Source: Oceanihabitans sp. 2_MG-2023 (GTDB lineage Bacteria > Bacteroidota > Bacteroidia > Flavobacteriales > Flavobacteriaceae). Taken from it: a stretch of 64,000 bases of DNA. Positions 24,032 to 34,139 of this stretch are shown here, one piece after another. Numbering within the stretch: the first letter of the stretch is position 1; the number at the start of each line of letters is the position of its first letter. Under the pieces are notes generated by a model that saw only the letters and a program-made list of their open reading frames with translations, did no database searches and was not told the DNA's origin. The translations under genes were made by a program, and so were the position numbers. The stretch is from the NCBI RefSeq assembly GCF_030547245.1, contig NZ_JAUOQT010000003.1, positions 124,001-188,000 on the forward strand, written 5' to 3'.

Positions 24032-24184
24032 AAAAATATTTTTGTAAAAGTATGAAATATGCAGCTAGTGATAGGTAGTAATTTGTAATAGATTTAAAAT
24101 TGTTAGATATGTTAATTATTGATTTGTACAAGTCTAAAAAATCTGCTGTAACGTATATAAAATATAATTTTAAAAACTTAAAAT

Positions 24185-24493
24185 ATGAAAACTCTATTAA
24201 TTACCCTAGTTACTATTGTGTCTTTATCATTTTCTAATATTCAAGACACGTCTACAGTTCATGCTACATTTGATGGTATTGAAAATGAAGCTTATTATTT
24301 TAGTGATGATGAAGATACTGTACATGTTTTTGATACTGTTTCTGAAGAAGTTACAAAAACGTTTGATCTGACAGATGAAAAATATAATGGTATGAAATTT
24401 AAAATCACCTATTCTACAGAAACTATTATAGACGAAATGGAAGATGAAATTATAGTGCTAACCATTGTAAATTTAGAAACTTTAACAAAATAA
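24185..24493 (+). CDS. Small secreted protein of unknown function
   Basis: 102 aa. Signal peptide MKTLLITLVTIVSLSFSN, then a mostly beta-type acidic domain (TVHATFDGIENEAYYFSDDE, VHVFDTVSEEVTKTFDL). No known motif. It forms its own unit with a terminator downstream. Similar tiny exported proteins are common and uncharacterised in Flavobacteriaceae. Confidence 0.75.
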   Translation: MKTLLITLVTIVSLSFSNIQDTSTVHATFDGIENEAYYFSDDEDTVHVFDTVSEEVTKTFDLTDEKYNGMKFKITYSTETIIDEMEDEIIVLTIVNLETLTK

Positions 24494-24518
24494 ATTATCT
24501 TTTTAAACTTCTATAAAG

Positions 24519-24545
24519 CAGCCTTTTATTAGGCTGTTTTTTTTT
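24519..24545 (+). terminator. Rho-independent terminator
   Basis: CAGCCT / AGGCTG stem with a 6-nt loop followed by eight or more T, after the small secreted protein gene. Confidence 0.85.
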
Positions 24546-24627
24546 ATCTAATTAAAAACATAGTCGTTAAATAATCTATTACTGCTTTTTATGCGTAGAT
24601 AAAGAAAACAAAAACGATATATTTATT

Positions 24628-25482
24628 ATGAAAAAAAATTCAATACTATTACTTGTTGCTATTGTTTTAGCTTCTTGTGTTTCTAAAAAAAAATATCTTG
24701 CTTTAGAAAATGAAAATGGAGAGATTAAAAGTGAATTAACTAAAACTAAAGTAGAAAAAGAAGACCTTGAAAGTAAGTTTGCAGCGATACAAGAACGTGT
24801 AGACCAATATAATACTAAAATAAACACTTTAGCTTCTTTAAATAATTCTTTAAGTGAAGAGAACAACTCTAAAATGGAAAATGTAGCTGGAGTTGCTATA
24901 ATTTCTAATAACACCAAAACAAAGATGCGTGAAACGCTTACTAAAGTAGATCCTTACTTAGTTAGCCAAGCTAAAACCTTAAAAGACTCTATGGATTTAG
25001 CGGTATCGTACAACTTAAAGAAAAAAATGAATACAACATCTTTTGATGAAAGTGATGATATTGCAATTAATATAGATGAAACTGTAGTAATGATTTCAAT
25101 TTCCGACAAAATGCTGTTTAATTCTGGAAGCTATAAAGTTGGTAATAAAGCAGATGCACTTTTACAAAAAATTGCAGATGTAATAAATTCGGAGTCTAGT
25201 ATTGATGTTATGGTAGAAGGTCATACAGACGCTAGAAGTATTAATACAGATAAAATACAAGACAATTGGGATTTAAGTGTTTTACGAGCTACTTCAGTTG
25301 TAAGAAAATTACAAAACCAATACCACGTTGCTCCCGAAAAATTAATTGCCTCTGGACGTAGTAGTTATCAGCCATTAGTGAGTAATGATACTCGTGAAGA
25401 TAGAGCAAGAAACAGGAGAACAAGAATCATTATCTTACCAAATATTGATAAATTCTTTGCATTAATGTCTGCTGAGAATTAA
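24628..25482 (+). CDS. OmpA-family peptidoglycan-binding lipoprotein
   Basis: 284 aa. Lipobox IVLASCVS (Cys18). Residues about 25-80 form a coiled coil (KYLALENENGEIKSELTKTK...). The C-terminal OmpA domain (about 140-270) has VMVEGHTDARS, DNWDLSVLRATSVVRKL, LIASGRSSYQP and the RARNRRTRI peptidoglycan-contact motif. It would tether the outer membrane to the cell wall. Flanked by terminators, so monocistronic. Confidence 0.92.
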   Translation: MKKNSILLLVAIVLASCVSKKKYLALENENGEIKSELTKTKVEKEDLESKFAAIQERVDQYNTKINTLASLNNSLSEENNSKMENVAGVAIISNNTKTKMRETLTKVDPYLVSQAKTLKDSMDLAVSYNLKKKMNTTSFDESDDIAINIDETVVMISISDKMLFNSGSYKVGNKADALLQKIADVINSESSIDVMVEGHTDARSINTDKIQDNWDLSVLRATSVVRKLQNQYHVAPEKLIASGRSSYQPLVSNDTREDRARNRRTRIIILPNIDKFFALMSAEN

Positions 25483-25501
25483 GACCGTTTATTTGATAAA
25501 T

Positions 25502-25535
25502 AAAAAAGCAACCTAAAACTTAGGTTGCTTTTTTT
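25502..25535. terminator. Bidirectional terminator between convergent genes
   Basis: AAAAAAGCAACCTA / TAGGTTGCTTTTTT, a 14-bp stem with a 6-nt loop, shared by the OmpA gene (plus) and the M16 protease gene (minus). Confidence 0.9.
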
Positions 25536-25549
25536 GTATAATCTATTAT

Positions 25550-28414
25550 TTATAAAATAGATTCTATAACATTTCCATACTTGTCATATTCTACTACATT
25601 CCCATTAATATCAAGTTCTATAATTGGTTTTCCTAATTTTTCAATTTCTAGTAGTTGTGTTTTTCTATCGCCAACAATTACATAAATCATTTCTTCTTCG
25701 TTTAAATAATTCTTAATAGTAGTTTTATAATCCTCTAAAGTCATATTTACTAATTCGTTTTGTTCATCAACAATATAAGTGTCTGGCTTATGGTATTTAC
25801 TAATATTTCTTAACACATTTAATTGTGACCCTAAACTTTCGAAAGCTCTTGTGTTTCCTTTTAAAATTTTGTTTTTAGTTAATGCAACTTCGTTATCTGT
25901 AAAACTAGCCTGATAATTTGTTAGCATCGCTTTAATAATTTCTAAAGACTTTAAAGTTGCATTTGCTCTCACACTAGATCTAACAGTAAAAGGTGCAACT
26001 TCATTACTTGCAGAAAACCCCGAATATGCACCATAAGTATATCCTTTTTCTATACGTAAGGTTTGAAATAATCGACCACTAGATCCTCCTCCTAAAATTT
26101 CGTTTGCAAATTCAAGTTTATTTGCATTTTTATCTTTTGTTGAAAGAGCTAATTTACCGATTTGTAAAACCGATTGTTTAGCATCTGGAACATCAATAAA
26201 ATAGACATTCCCTTTTAAGTTATTAATTGGTAAATTATAATGCGGAACAGCAATTTTATAACCATTCCAGTTATTTAATACACTAACTACATTTTCTGTT
26301 TGTTCTTTCGTAATTGCTCCTGCTATATGAAAATTGGCTTCTTTTGGAGAAAGGTTATTATAATATGCTTTTAAATCTTTAATTGTAATGTCTTTTGTGC
26401 TTTCTAATGTTCCGGAACCAGGTGTGCCAAAACGATGATTTTCGCCATAAATCAATTTATTAAAAGCATTAGCAGCAATTGCATTAGGATTTGCTTCTCT
26501 TCCTTTTAGATTCGTTTCTAAAGCTAATTTTAGTCGTTCGAATTCTGCTTCGTCCCAACGTGGTTCTAAAATAATTTCTTTTATTAAAGCCATAGTGCCT
26601 TCAAAATTCTTGGTTAAACAAGAACCGGTAATATGAAAATCTTCTTTTGCGCTATACATACCTATAGAAGCTCCTAGCATACCAATTGCTTCTTCTAATT
26701 GTGCAGGAGTTTTTGTTGCTGTTCCTTCCATCATTAAATCGCTTAATAAACTTGCGACTCCTTCTTTACCTATTGGATCTAGCAATTGTCCTCCAGGAAT
26801 AGTAATATCGAACTGTACTAAAGGGACTTCCTTGTTTTCAATGCCAAATAAGCTTAAACCATTTTCAAGGTTACCTGTCCAAACTAATGGTGCTTTAAAT
26901 AAGGGTAACTCTCCAAATTCTGGTTCGCTTCTATCGTGCTTTGATGGTGTTTTATCGTAGACTGCTTCTGCTCCTTGACCTACTTCTTCGTTTGCTACAT
27001 TATAACGAACTTTTTCTATCCATACCTTGGCAGGTTTAGCATTTGTAACTGCTAAATCTAATTGTCCTTTAGGTACGACACTGGTCATTACATAGTTTTT
27101 ATCTTTAATATATTTGTTAAATACTCGCATTACGCTTTCTGCAGTAACAGCTTCTGTTAATTTAGCACTTTCTACAATAAAACCAGGGTCTCCTTTAAAC
27201 TCGTTGTCTTGAACTAATTGAAATGCTTTGTTTAAAACGGTACTTACTCCTTGATACAAATTGGTTTCTAATTCTGCTTTTATACGTTTTAAATCTGTTA
27301 CATTAACCCCGTTAGTCTCAAATTTGGTTAAACCTTCATCAATAGCGTTTTTTACACTATCCAAATCTACTCCAGCGTTTGCACGAATTCTAAAAATAAA
27401 TTCGCCTGCTATTTCACTACTAGATTGGTAGGTGCCAACATTTGGTGCTAGTTTTTGTTCTTCAACGATAACATTATATAGAGGTGCATTTTTACTTCCG
27501 CTTAAAAGTTGTCCTAAAATTTGCAATGCATATACATCTTCATGGTATTCTTCAACAGTAGGAATTACTATTCTTAATTCCGGTAATTTCGCAAAATTAT
27601 CTTCAAAATATAGAGATTTAGTCTCTTCTAAAACAACGGGGTCTGCTTTTAATTCTGGTACTTCTGGTCCACTAGGAATTTCACCAAACCATTTTTCTAC
27701 AAGTGTTTTAGTTTCTTCTATATCAATATCTCCAGCAATTACTAAAGATGCATTACTCGCTCCATAATACTGCTCGTAAAATTCTTTAACGTCATCTATA
27801 GTTGCTGCTTGTAAATCTGGAAGCGCTCCAATAACTGTCCAACTATAAGGGTGTCCTTCTGGATAGAGATTTTTTCTAATAATTTCGTCTGTATATCCAT
27901 AAGCTGCATTATCTACACGTTGTCGTTTTTCGTTTTTAACGACTTGTTTTTCGCGTTCTAAAGCTTCTTTTGTTACCGTATTAATCATATAACCAAAACG
28001 ATCGGAATCTATCCATAAAATTTTCTCGAAAGCATCTTTAGGTACTACTTCATAATATACGGTTCCATCACTCCATGTTCCTCCATTTCTACTTCCACCC
28101 CATTCTGGAATCATTTTTCTATTTGCTCCTACAGGAACATTTTCAGAATCGTTAAAACTCATGTGTTCAAAAAAGTGAGCAAAACCTGTTTTTCCTGGTT
28201 TTTCTCTATTAGACCCAACATGCATCATCGTAGCAACAGCTACTATAGGATCACTATGGTCTTGATGTAGAATAACTTCTAATCCATTATCTAAAACAAA
28301 TTTTTCGTAGTCGATTTTAAACTCTGTGGTTTCTTGAGAAATAGGTTCTGGTTCTTTTTTACAGGAAATAAATACAAATGCAATAAGCATCAATATTAGT
28401 TTAATTATTTTCAT
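25550..28414 (-). CDS. M16-family zinc metalloprotease (two-domain, lipoprotein)
   Basis: 954 aa. Lipobox VFISCKK (Cys18). The first M16 domain has the inverted zinc motif HFFEH at residues 80-84 and the downstream Glu region EALEREKQVVKNE. A second, non-catalytic M16 domain occupies the C-terminal half, with GGQLLDPIGKEGVASLLSDL and GGGSSGRLFQTLRIEKGYTYGAYSG (the R/Y substrate-binding motif). Full-length two-halves architecture as in pitrilysin/PqqL relatives of Bacteroidetes. Probably periplasmic peptide degradation. Monocistronic by context. Confidence 0.93.
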   Translation of the reverse strand: MKIIKLILMLIAFVFISCKKEPEPISQETTEFKIDYEKFVLDNGLEVILHQDHSDPIVAVATMMHVGSNREKPGKTGFAHFFEHMSFNDSENVPVGANRKMIPEWGGSRNGGTWSDGTVYYEVVPKDAFEKILWIDSDRFGYMINTVTKEALEREKQVVKNEKRQRVDNAAYGYTDEIIRKNLYPEGHPYSWTVIGALPDLQAATIDDVKEFYEQYYGASNASLVIAGDIDIEETKTLVEKWFGEIPSGPEVPELKADPVVLEETKSLYFEDNFAKLPELRIVIPTVEEYHEDVYALQILGQLLSGSKNAPLYNVIVEEQKLAPNVGTYQSSSEIAGEFIFRIRANAGVDLDSVKNAIDEGLTKFETNGVNVTDLKRIKAELETNLYQGVSTVLNKAFQLVQDNEFKGDPGFIVESAKLTEAVTAESVMRVFNKYIKDKNYVMTSVVPKGQLDLAVTNAKPAKVWIEKVRYNVANEEVGQGAEAVYDKTPSKHDRSEPEFGELPLFKAPLVWTGNLENGLSLFGIENKEVPLVQFDITIPGGQLLDPIGKEGVASLLSDLMMEGTATKTPAQLEEAIGMLGASIGMYSAKEDFHITGSCLTKNFEGTMALIKEIILEPRWDEAEFERLKLALETNLKGREANPNAIAANAFNKLIYGENHRFGTPGSGTLESTKDITIKDLKAYYNNLSPKEANFHIAGAITKEQTENVVSVLNNWNGYKIAVPHYNLPINNLKGNVYFIDVPDAKQSVLQIGKLALSTKDKNANKLEFANEILGGGSSGRLFQTLRIEKGYTYGAYSGFSASNEVAPFTVRSSVRANATLKSLEIIKAMLTNYQASFTDNEVALTKNKILKGNTRAFESLGSQLNVLRNISKYHKPDTYIVDEQNELVNMTLEDYKTTIKNYLNEEEMIYVIVGDRKTQLLEIEKLGKPIIELDINGNVVEYDKYGNVIESIL

Positions 28415-28542
28415 AAGATTAGTTTGTGATTAATACGTTGCAATAAATATACTAAATCTAGTATAATTGTTTTTCAATGATGCGTTAAACTTATACACCT
28501 ATCCTAATATTATTTTCTTATTTTTGGTGAAATTTATTATAA

Positions 28543-30735
28543 ATGAATAAAGAAATCGTAATATTTTATTGTTTCCTATTTCTAATTCCTACAATTAATT
28601 TTGCACAACATTCTGTGGCTAGAGAGTGGAATGAAGAAGTATTAAATGCAATACGGTCTGATTATGCAAGACCAACAGTACACGCAAGAAATCTATTTCA
28701 TACCTCGTCACTAATGTATGATGCTTGGGCTATATTTGATGAACAAGCCGAAACTATTTTTTTAGGAAAAACTTATGATGGATTTGACTTTAGTTTTAGC
28801 GGTATTACTACTCCTGCAAATGTAAACTTAGCTAGACAAGAAATCATTAGCTATGCTATTTTTAATTTAATAAAGCATCGATTTCAAAACTCCCCTAATT
28901 ATGGAACAGAAATTTATCCTTCAATAGAAAACCTCTTTCTTAGTTATGGTTATGACATTAATTATACCTCTATAGATTATAGCACTGGATCTTATGCTGC
29001 TTTAGGAAATTATATGGCAGATCAAATGATCACTTTTGGTTTACAAGATGGATCTAATGAGGGAAATCAATATGCGAATATTAATTATTCGCCTACTAAC
29101 GAGCCTTTAATTTTAGATTTATATGAAGATAATACAGATATTAACCCTAATGTATGGCAACCTTTAGCATTTGATGTTTATATAGATCAGAGTGGAAATC
29201 CTTACCCTTTAAATACTCCGGGTTTCTTAAGCCCAGAATGGGGAGAAGTTAGTCCGTTTAGCTTAAAAGCTTCAGATCTAGATATATATAATGACCTAGG
29301 CTATGATTGCTATGTGTATAAAGATCCGGGTCCTCCTGTATATATTCAAAACTCTAATGAGGATGGAATAGATGATGCATACAAATGGCATTTCGCGCTT
29401 GTTGCATCGTGGTCATCTCACTTAGATCCTAATGACACTACACTAATAGATATTTCACCGGGAGCAATTGGAAATTTTGATTCTCAAAATTTCCCTGAAA
29501 CATTTGAAGAATATAAAGTATTCTATAATTTTGAAAATGGTGGAGATTCTAGTTCGGGACACACTGTAAACCCGTATACGGGTAGCCCATATGAGCCGCA
29601 GATAGTTAAACGTGCAGATTATGGTCGTGTGCTAGCTGAATTCTGGGCTGATGGACCAGATTCTGAAACTCCTCCTGGACATTGGTTTACTATCTTAAAT
29701 TATGTAAGTGACCATCCACTTCTTGAAAAAAGATTGCATGGAGAAGGCCCGATATTAGATAACTTAGAATGGGATGTTAAAAGCTATGTAACCTTAGGAG
29801 GTGCAATGCATGATAGTGCTATTAATACCTGGGGAATAAAAGGTTATTATGATTATATAAGACCAATATCTGCAATAAGATATATGGCAGGAAAAGGGCA
29901 AAGTACAAATGCATCTTTACCTAGTTATGACCCACATGGTTTACCATTAATCCCTAATTTTATAGAACTTATTGAAACAGGAGATCCACTTGCAGGTGCT
30001 AATGATGAGAATGTTAATAAAATTAAAATATATTCTTGGAAAGGTCCTGATTATATTAATGATCCAAATACAGATATTGCTGGTGTAGATTGGATATTAG
30101 GCACACATTGGTGGCCTTACCAAAGAGCAACTTTTGTAACACCTCCTTTTGCCGGTTATGTTTCTGGTCACTCTACCTTTTCTAGAGCTGCTGCTGAAGT
30201 TTTAACCTTATTAACTGGAGATGCTTTTTTCCCTGGAGGAATGGGAACTTTTGACATTGAGCAAAATAATTTTTTAGTTTTTGAACCTGGCCCTACTCAA
30301 AACATGACATTACAATGGGCAACATATCGTGATGCTTCAGATCAAACAAGTTTATCTCGTATTTGGGGAGGCATCCACCCACCTATTGATGATATTAGAG
30401 GTCGAATTATTGGTGAAAGTATTGGTGTACAATCTTTTGATTTAGCCACTCAATATTTTGATGGATCCTTACATACAGATAACATATCTGACACAACTAC
30501 TTTAATAGATGTTTTTCCTAATCCAGCACATAATGTAATTCATATTAACACTTCTATTACAAGCCCTCTACAAATGGAAATATACAGCATTGACGGTAAG
30601 TATATATTTGAAAAAAAGTTACGTAATTCAACAAATAATGTGGATATATCATCACTAAACACTGGACTATATTTTATTAAAATATGGAATAAAAATTCGG
30701 AAGATTTTATAATTAAAAAAATAATTAAAAATTAA
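28543..30735 (+). CDS. Secreted vanadium-dependent haloperoxidase-like protein with T9SS sorting domain
   Basis: 730 aa. Signal peptide ending NFAQ (about residue 22). The C-terminal half of the catalytic region has PFAGYVSGHSTFSRAAAEVL (phosphate/vanadate-binding SGH) and SRIWGGIHPPIDDIRGRIIG (final R-x-H motif), as in the PAP2/vanadium haloperoxidase superfamily; an upstream Lys/Arg region (WWPYQRATF) fits the first motif. The last 75 residues (VFPNPAHNVIHINTS... ending LYFIKIWNKNSEDFIIKKIIKN) form a type A T9SS C-terminal domain, so it is exported across the outer membrane. Whether the enzyme is a haloperoxidase or a phosphatase cannot be decided from motifs alone. Confidence 0.88.
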   Translation: MNKEIVIFYCFLFLIPTINFAQHSVAREWNEEVLNAIRSDYARPTVHARNLFHTSSLMYDAWAIFDEQAETIFLGKTYDGFDFSFSGITTPANVNLARQEIISYAIFNLIKHRFQNSPNYGTEIYPSIENLFLSYGYDINYTSIDYSTGSYAALGNYMADQMITFGLQDGSNEGNQYANINYSPTNEPLILDLYEDNTDINPNVWQPLAFDVYIDQSGNPYPLNTPGFLSPEWGEVSPFSLKASDLDIYNDLGYDCYVYKDPGPPVYIQNSNEDGIDDAYKWHFALVASWSSHLDPNDTTLIDISPGAIGNFDSQNFPETFEEYKVFYNFENGGDSSSGHTVNPYTGSPYEPQIVKRADYGRVLAEFWADGPDSETPPGHWFTILNYVSDHPLLEKRLHGEGPILDNLEWDVKSYVTLGGAMHDSAINTWGIKGYYDYIRPISAIRYMAGKGQSTNASLPSYDPHGLPLIPNFIELIETGDPLAGANDENVNKIKIYSWKGPDYINDPNTDIAGVDWILGTHWWPYQRATFVTPPFAGYVSGHSTFSRAAAEVLTLLTGDAFFPGGMGTFDIEQNNFLVFEPGPTQNMTLQWATYRDASDQTSLSRIWGGIHPPIDDIRGRIIGESIGVQSFDLATQYFDGSLHTDNISDTTTLIDVFPNPAHNVIHINTSITSPLQMEIYSIDGKYIFEKKLRNSTNNVDISSLNTGLYFIKIWNKNSEDFIIKKIIKN

Positions 30736-30776
30736 CAAAAGAGCTTCTATCATTTTGTTTTAAACAATTGACTACT

Positions 30777-31064
30777 ATGTTTTCACTTAAAAATATTTTC
30801 CGTTTAATCGCTTTATTAGAAGGTGTTTCTTATCTTTTATTAATGGCTGCTGCTATTTATAAACGTATGCCAAATGGTAACGATTACTTTGTAAAGCTAC
30901 TAGGAATGCCTCATGGCTTACTTTTTGTTGCTTATATTGTTTTGGCTATTTTATTTGGAATGGAACTTAAATGGAATAAGAAAACCATGTTTATCGTACT
31001 AATTGCTTCTATTCTTCCTTTTGCTACTTTTTATGTAGAAAAGAAATATCTGAAAAATATTTAG
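30777..31064 (+). CDS. DUF3817 membrane protein
   Basis: 95 aa from ATG (MFSLKNIFRLIALLEGVSYL); a TTG three codons upstream is less likely. Three membrane helices and the DUF3817 signature RLIALLEGVSYLLLM... KLLGMPHGLLFVAY. The family occurs alone or fused to transporters and has no known function. It sits 41 bp after the haloperoxidase gene and 28 bp before the TlpA-like gene. Confidence 0.85.
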   Translation: MFSLKNIFRLIALLEGVSYLLLMAAAIYKRMPNGNDYFVKLLGMPHGLLFVAYIVLAILFGMELKWNKKTMFIVLIASILPFATFYVEKKYLKNI

Positions 31065-31092
31065 TAATATAGCATAATAAACATACTTTAAT

Positions 31093-32265
31093 ATGCTAAA
31101 AAAATTCCCTCATTTTCTAGTTCTTTCTTTTGTTTTATTGATCTTATCAAATTGTACAAAGGAAAAATCTTTAAAAGTAAATGAAAACCATGAAGCCCCA
31201 GAAGCTTTATTGGCAAACGAATTTATTGTTCGAGGAACCACTTTTGATTCTAATTTAAATACAGCTTACATTTATAAAATAGAAATGGATACACTTACTT
31301 TAATGGATACAATCTCTATTAAAGAAAAGGCATTTTCATTTAAAGGTATTTCTAATCAACCTGAATTTTATGCTATTAAAGTAGATGAAAGTGATGTCAT
31401 GTATAAATTTTTAGTAGATGCATCCGAAATAAGCATGTTTTTAAATACCAATTTATTTCTTTCTTCTACTTCTTCCAATTCGGAAACACAACAGGTTTAT
31501 TTTGATTATAAATCTAAAATAGATGCTTTCGATTATAAAGAACGGGAACTATTTTTAAAATATAAATCTCCACAAACAGCAAGTAAGCGAACTTCTATAT
31601 TGAATACGGATTTAGAAAACTTACAAATTGAAAAAATTGATTTTGTTAAAGAATTTATTGAAAAAAACAATAACTCCCACTTCACACCTTTTGTACTAAA
31701 AGAGAATTTTCATAGTTTTTCTACAGAAAGCTTACGAAAACTTCATGATACATTATCGGATGGCATTAAAAACTTACCTTCGATGAAGCTAATACATAAT
31801 AATATTATTACTCTTGAAGAAAAAGAAATACAGCAAAATGTAAAAACTACAGAATATAGACCAAAGGCTTATTCCTTAAGTGGTCCTAATTCTAATGGGC
31901 AAACGATATCTTTGGCTGCTTTAAAAGGAAAAGTAGTTCTTGTCGATTTTTGGGCAAGTTGGTGTGCTCCATGTAGAGCTACAAATCCAAATCTTGTACA
32001 GTTGCACAATAAATACAAAAACAAAGGATTAGTTATTTTAAGTGTTAGCGAAGACAAAGGTGAACCAGAATGGCTAAGCGCAATACAAGTAGATAATTTA
32101 ACATGGAATACGCATATACTTGATAAAAATAAGACGATAGCTTTTAGGTATGGTGTAGAATCTATACCATTTAAAATGCTTGTAGATAAACAAGGTAGAA
32201 TTGCAAGTGGCAAAATTTCTGGCAGTAAATTAGAAAACAGAATTATAGAATTACTTAACGAGTAA
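31093..32265 (+). CDS. TlpA-like thioredoxin-fold lipoprotein (DUF4369-type N-terminus)
   Basis: 390 aa. Lipobox ILSNC (Cys21). Residues about 45-130 look like the DUF4369 beta domain that often precedes TlpA-like thioredoxins in Bacteroidetes. The thioredoxin domain spans about 262-390 with VDFWASWCAPCRAT; the CAPC active site is at 291-294 and the cis-Pro region is SIPFKMLVD. Likely a periplasmic disulfide reductase, for example for cytochrome maturation or oxidative damage. Convergent with the LRR gene, whose stop lies two bases away. Confidence 0.9.
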   Translation: MLKKFPHFLVLSFVLLILSNCTKEKSLKVNENHEAPEALLANEFIVRGTTFDSNLNTAYIYKIEMDTLTLMDTISIKEKAFSFKGISNQPEFYAIKVDESDVMYKFLVDASEISMFLNTNLFLSSTSSNSETQQVYFDYKSKIDAFDYKERELFLKYKSPQTASKRTSILNTDLENLQIEKIDFVKEFIEKNNNSHFTPFVLKENFHSFSTESLRKLHDTLSDGIKNLPSMKLIHNNIITLEEKEIQQNVKTTEYRPKAYSLSGPNSNGQTISLAALKGKVVLVDFWASWCAPCRATNPNLVQLHNKYKNKGLVILSVSEDKGEPEWLSAIQVDNLTWNTHILDKNKTIAFRYGVESIPFKMLVDKQGRIASGKISGSKLENRIIELLNE

Positions 32266-32266
32266 C

Positions 32267-33628
32267 CTATTGTACTACTAATTTTTTATTTATTATAGTA
32301 TCTTCCGTTTTAATAGTTGCTACATATAAACCTGAACTTAAATTAGAAATATCCAGTGTATTGTTGCCTGATTTTATTGATTTTTCGAAAAGAAACTGAC
32401 CATTTATAGTAAACAGTGTAAGCTTTGCAACTGGTGCATTTAAATTAATTGTTACTTGCGTAGTTGCAGGGTTTGGATACATTTTAAAATCTGCTTCTAA
32501 GACAGCATCTACAGATAATGTTTGGCATTCACTTTCATCTGCAACAAAATTACAAGAATCATCTACTTCCCAAGAATTTAAATAACTAGCAGAAGTATTA
32601 TCAACAAAAACACAACTTAAACCTAGGTTTTGGGTTACCACAAACTCATTAATACGATGGTTATTATTATTTCTTACATCAATAATGCTTAACATATTAT
32701 TTTCTGCTCTTACATATTTTATATCTGGATTATTAGAAATATCAAGGCTTTGAATTTGATTATTTTGCGCATATAATAAAAACAAATCATGAGCAGTACT
32801 TAATCCTAAACTTGTTAGATTATTATTATTACAAAGTAAATGTTTTAAATCATCATTCCCACTAATATCTAAATTACTTAAATTATTATTAGAACAACTT
32901 AAATAACGTAAGGAATGGTTATTAGATACATCGATATTATTCAAGTTATTATTATCGCAGGTTATTGTTTTTAAGTCTGAATTTGCAGAAATATTTAAAG
33001 AATTTAAATTGTTCTCAGAAATAAATAATTGTTCTAAATTTAAATTATTTGCAAAATTAATGCTACTTAAATTATTCGAATAACACCTTAAATCTTTTAA
33101 ATCCGGATTACCTGAGGTATCTAAAACAGCAATATTATTAAGATTACAAGATAAATACTCTAATTCAATATTACTTGTAACATCTAAAGCATTTAGAGTA
33201 TTATTACTAATATAAAGTCTTTTAAGGGATGTATTAGTAACAATATTTAAAGTAGATAAGTTATTGTTGTCTAAATCTAGAACTTCTAAATGTGGATTAT
33301 AACTTAAGTTTATGGAAGTTAATTGATTATTATAAGCATATAAATTAACCAAACTTTTAAAAGCGTCAATTCCAGAAAGATCCATAATACCAATATTACC
33401 AATAGATAATGTAGTTACAGGAAGTGCATCACTATTTAAAATATTACCATTTAAACCATTGGTATCTATATTTAAGGATATAAGTGCCTGCTCAAAATTT
33501 GAGTCAGGAATTAAAGTAGTTTGAGAATGTAGGTTTCTACTATTTAATAAAACAAGCGCAAAAAATATAAGGAGCTTAAAATTAAAAAAATAGCTAAACA
33601 CTACATTACGAAAAGCGATTAATAGCAT
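32267..33628 (-). CDS. Leucine-rich-repeat protein with T9SS sorting domain
   Basis: 453 aa from MLLIAFRNVVFSYFFNFKLL; a longer frame from TTG adds residues before the signal. Signal peptide ends LHSQ. About 14 LRR units of 21 residues (for example LEVLDLDNNNLSTLNIVTNT) fill about 70-345, rich in Asn ladders. The C-terminal domain (MYPNPATTQVTINLNAP... ending INKKLVVQ) is a type A T9SS signal. Surface-exposed adhesion or binding protein by family. Ends directly against the convergent TlpA-like gene. Confidence 0.9.
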   Translation of the reverse strand: MLLIAFRNVVFSYFFNFKLLIFFALVLLNSRNLHSQTTLIPDSNFEQALISLNIDTNGLNGNILNSDALPVTTLSIGNIGIMDLSGIDAFKSLVNLYAYNNQLTSINLSYNPHLEVLDLDNNNLSTLNIVTNTSLKRLYISNNTLNALDVTSNIELEYLSCNLNNIAVLDTSGNPDLKDLRCYSNNLSSINFANNLNLEQLFISENNLNSLNISANSDLKTITCDNNNLNNIDVSNNHSLRYLSCSNNNLSNLDISGNDDLKHLLCNNNNLTSLGLSTAHDLFLLYAQNNQIQSLDISNNPDIKYVRAENNMLSIIDVRNNNNHRINEFVVTQNLGLSCVFVDNTSASYLNSWEVDDSCNFVADESECQTLSVDAVLEADFKMYPNPATTQVTINLNAPVAKLTLFTINGQFLFEKSIKSGNNTLDISNLSSGLYVATIKTEDTIINKKLVVQ

Positions 33629-33746
33629 GTTTTTTTTCTTAACGTATTGATAGTGTAACACTAAACAATTAATATATTGCAATATGCTAACTTATATTGT
33701 AATTTCCACTTATTATCGTTATTATGGTTTTTTACTCGTTTAATTA

Positions 33747-34136
33747 CTAATCACTTAGCCTATCTCCTACAAATTCGACCTTTGTTTTGTTATGAGGTAA
33801 TGTATTACCGTCTTTATCCAAGTTTACCATTATTATTTTTTCTATGGTAATAATAGTTTCTCTAGTCATCATATTTCTAACTTCACAACGCAGCGTTAAT
33901 GAGGATTTCCCAAAGGTAACAGGTTCAATCCCAATCTCAATAATATCGCCTTGTCTTGCAGAGCTTTTAAAATCTATTTCTGTAATAAACTTTGTAACTA
34001 CGTGCTGATTTTCTAGTTGTACAACCGCATAAAGTGCAGCTTCTTCATCTATCCATTCTAAAAGTCTTCCACCAAACAAAGTTCCGTTTGGGTTTAAATC
34101 TTCTGGTTTAATCCATTTTCTGGTATGAAATCTCAT
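33747..34136 (-). CDS. Acyl-CoA thioesterase (hotdog fold)
   Basis: 129 aa single hotdog domain. LNPNGTLFGGRLLEWIDEEAA carries the helix and the catalytic Asp of YciA/BFIT-type acyl-CoA thioesterases; KFITEIDFKSSARQGDIIEI is the second conserved strand. Cytoplasmic. Three bases after the DUF72 gene, probably cotranscribed. Confidence 0.9.
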   Translation of the reverse strand: MRFHTRKWIKPEDLNPNGTLFGGRLLEWIDEEAALYAVVQLENQHVVTKFITEIDFKSSARQGDIIEIGIEPVTFGKSSLTLRCEVRNMMTRETIITIEKIIMVNLDKDGNTLPHNKTKVEFVGDRLSD

Positions 34137-34139
34137 ATA

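Noticed and set aside
24120-24180. Fifth ECF promoter element before the 24185 gene (CAAGT present)
   Set aside because: CAAGT is followed at the N15 position by TAACG, not CATCT, so the second box is missing.
32267-33628. Internalin-like virulence factor
   Set aside because: LRRs with T9SS domains are ordinary surface proteins in environmental Bacteroidetes; nothing suggests virulence.
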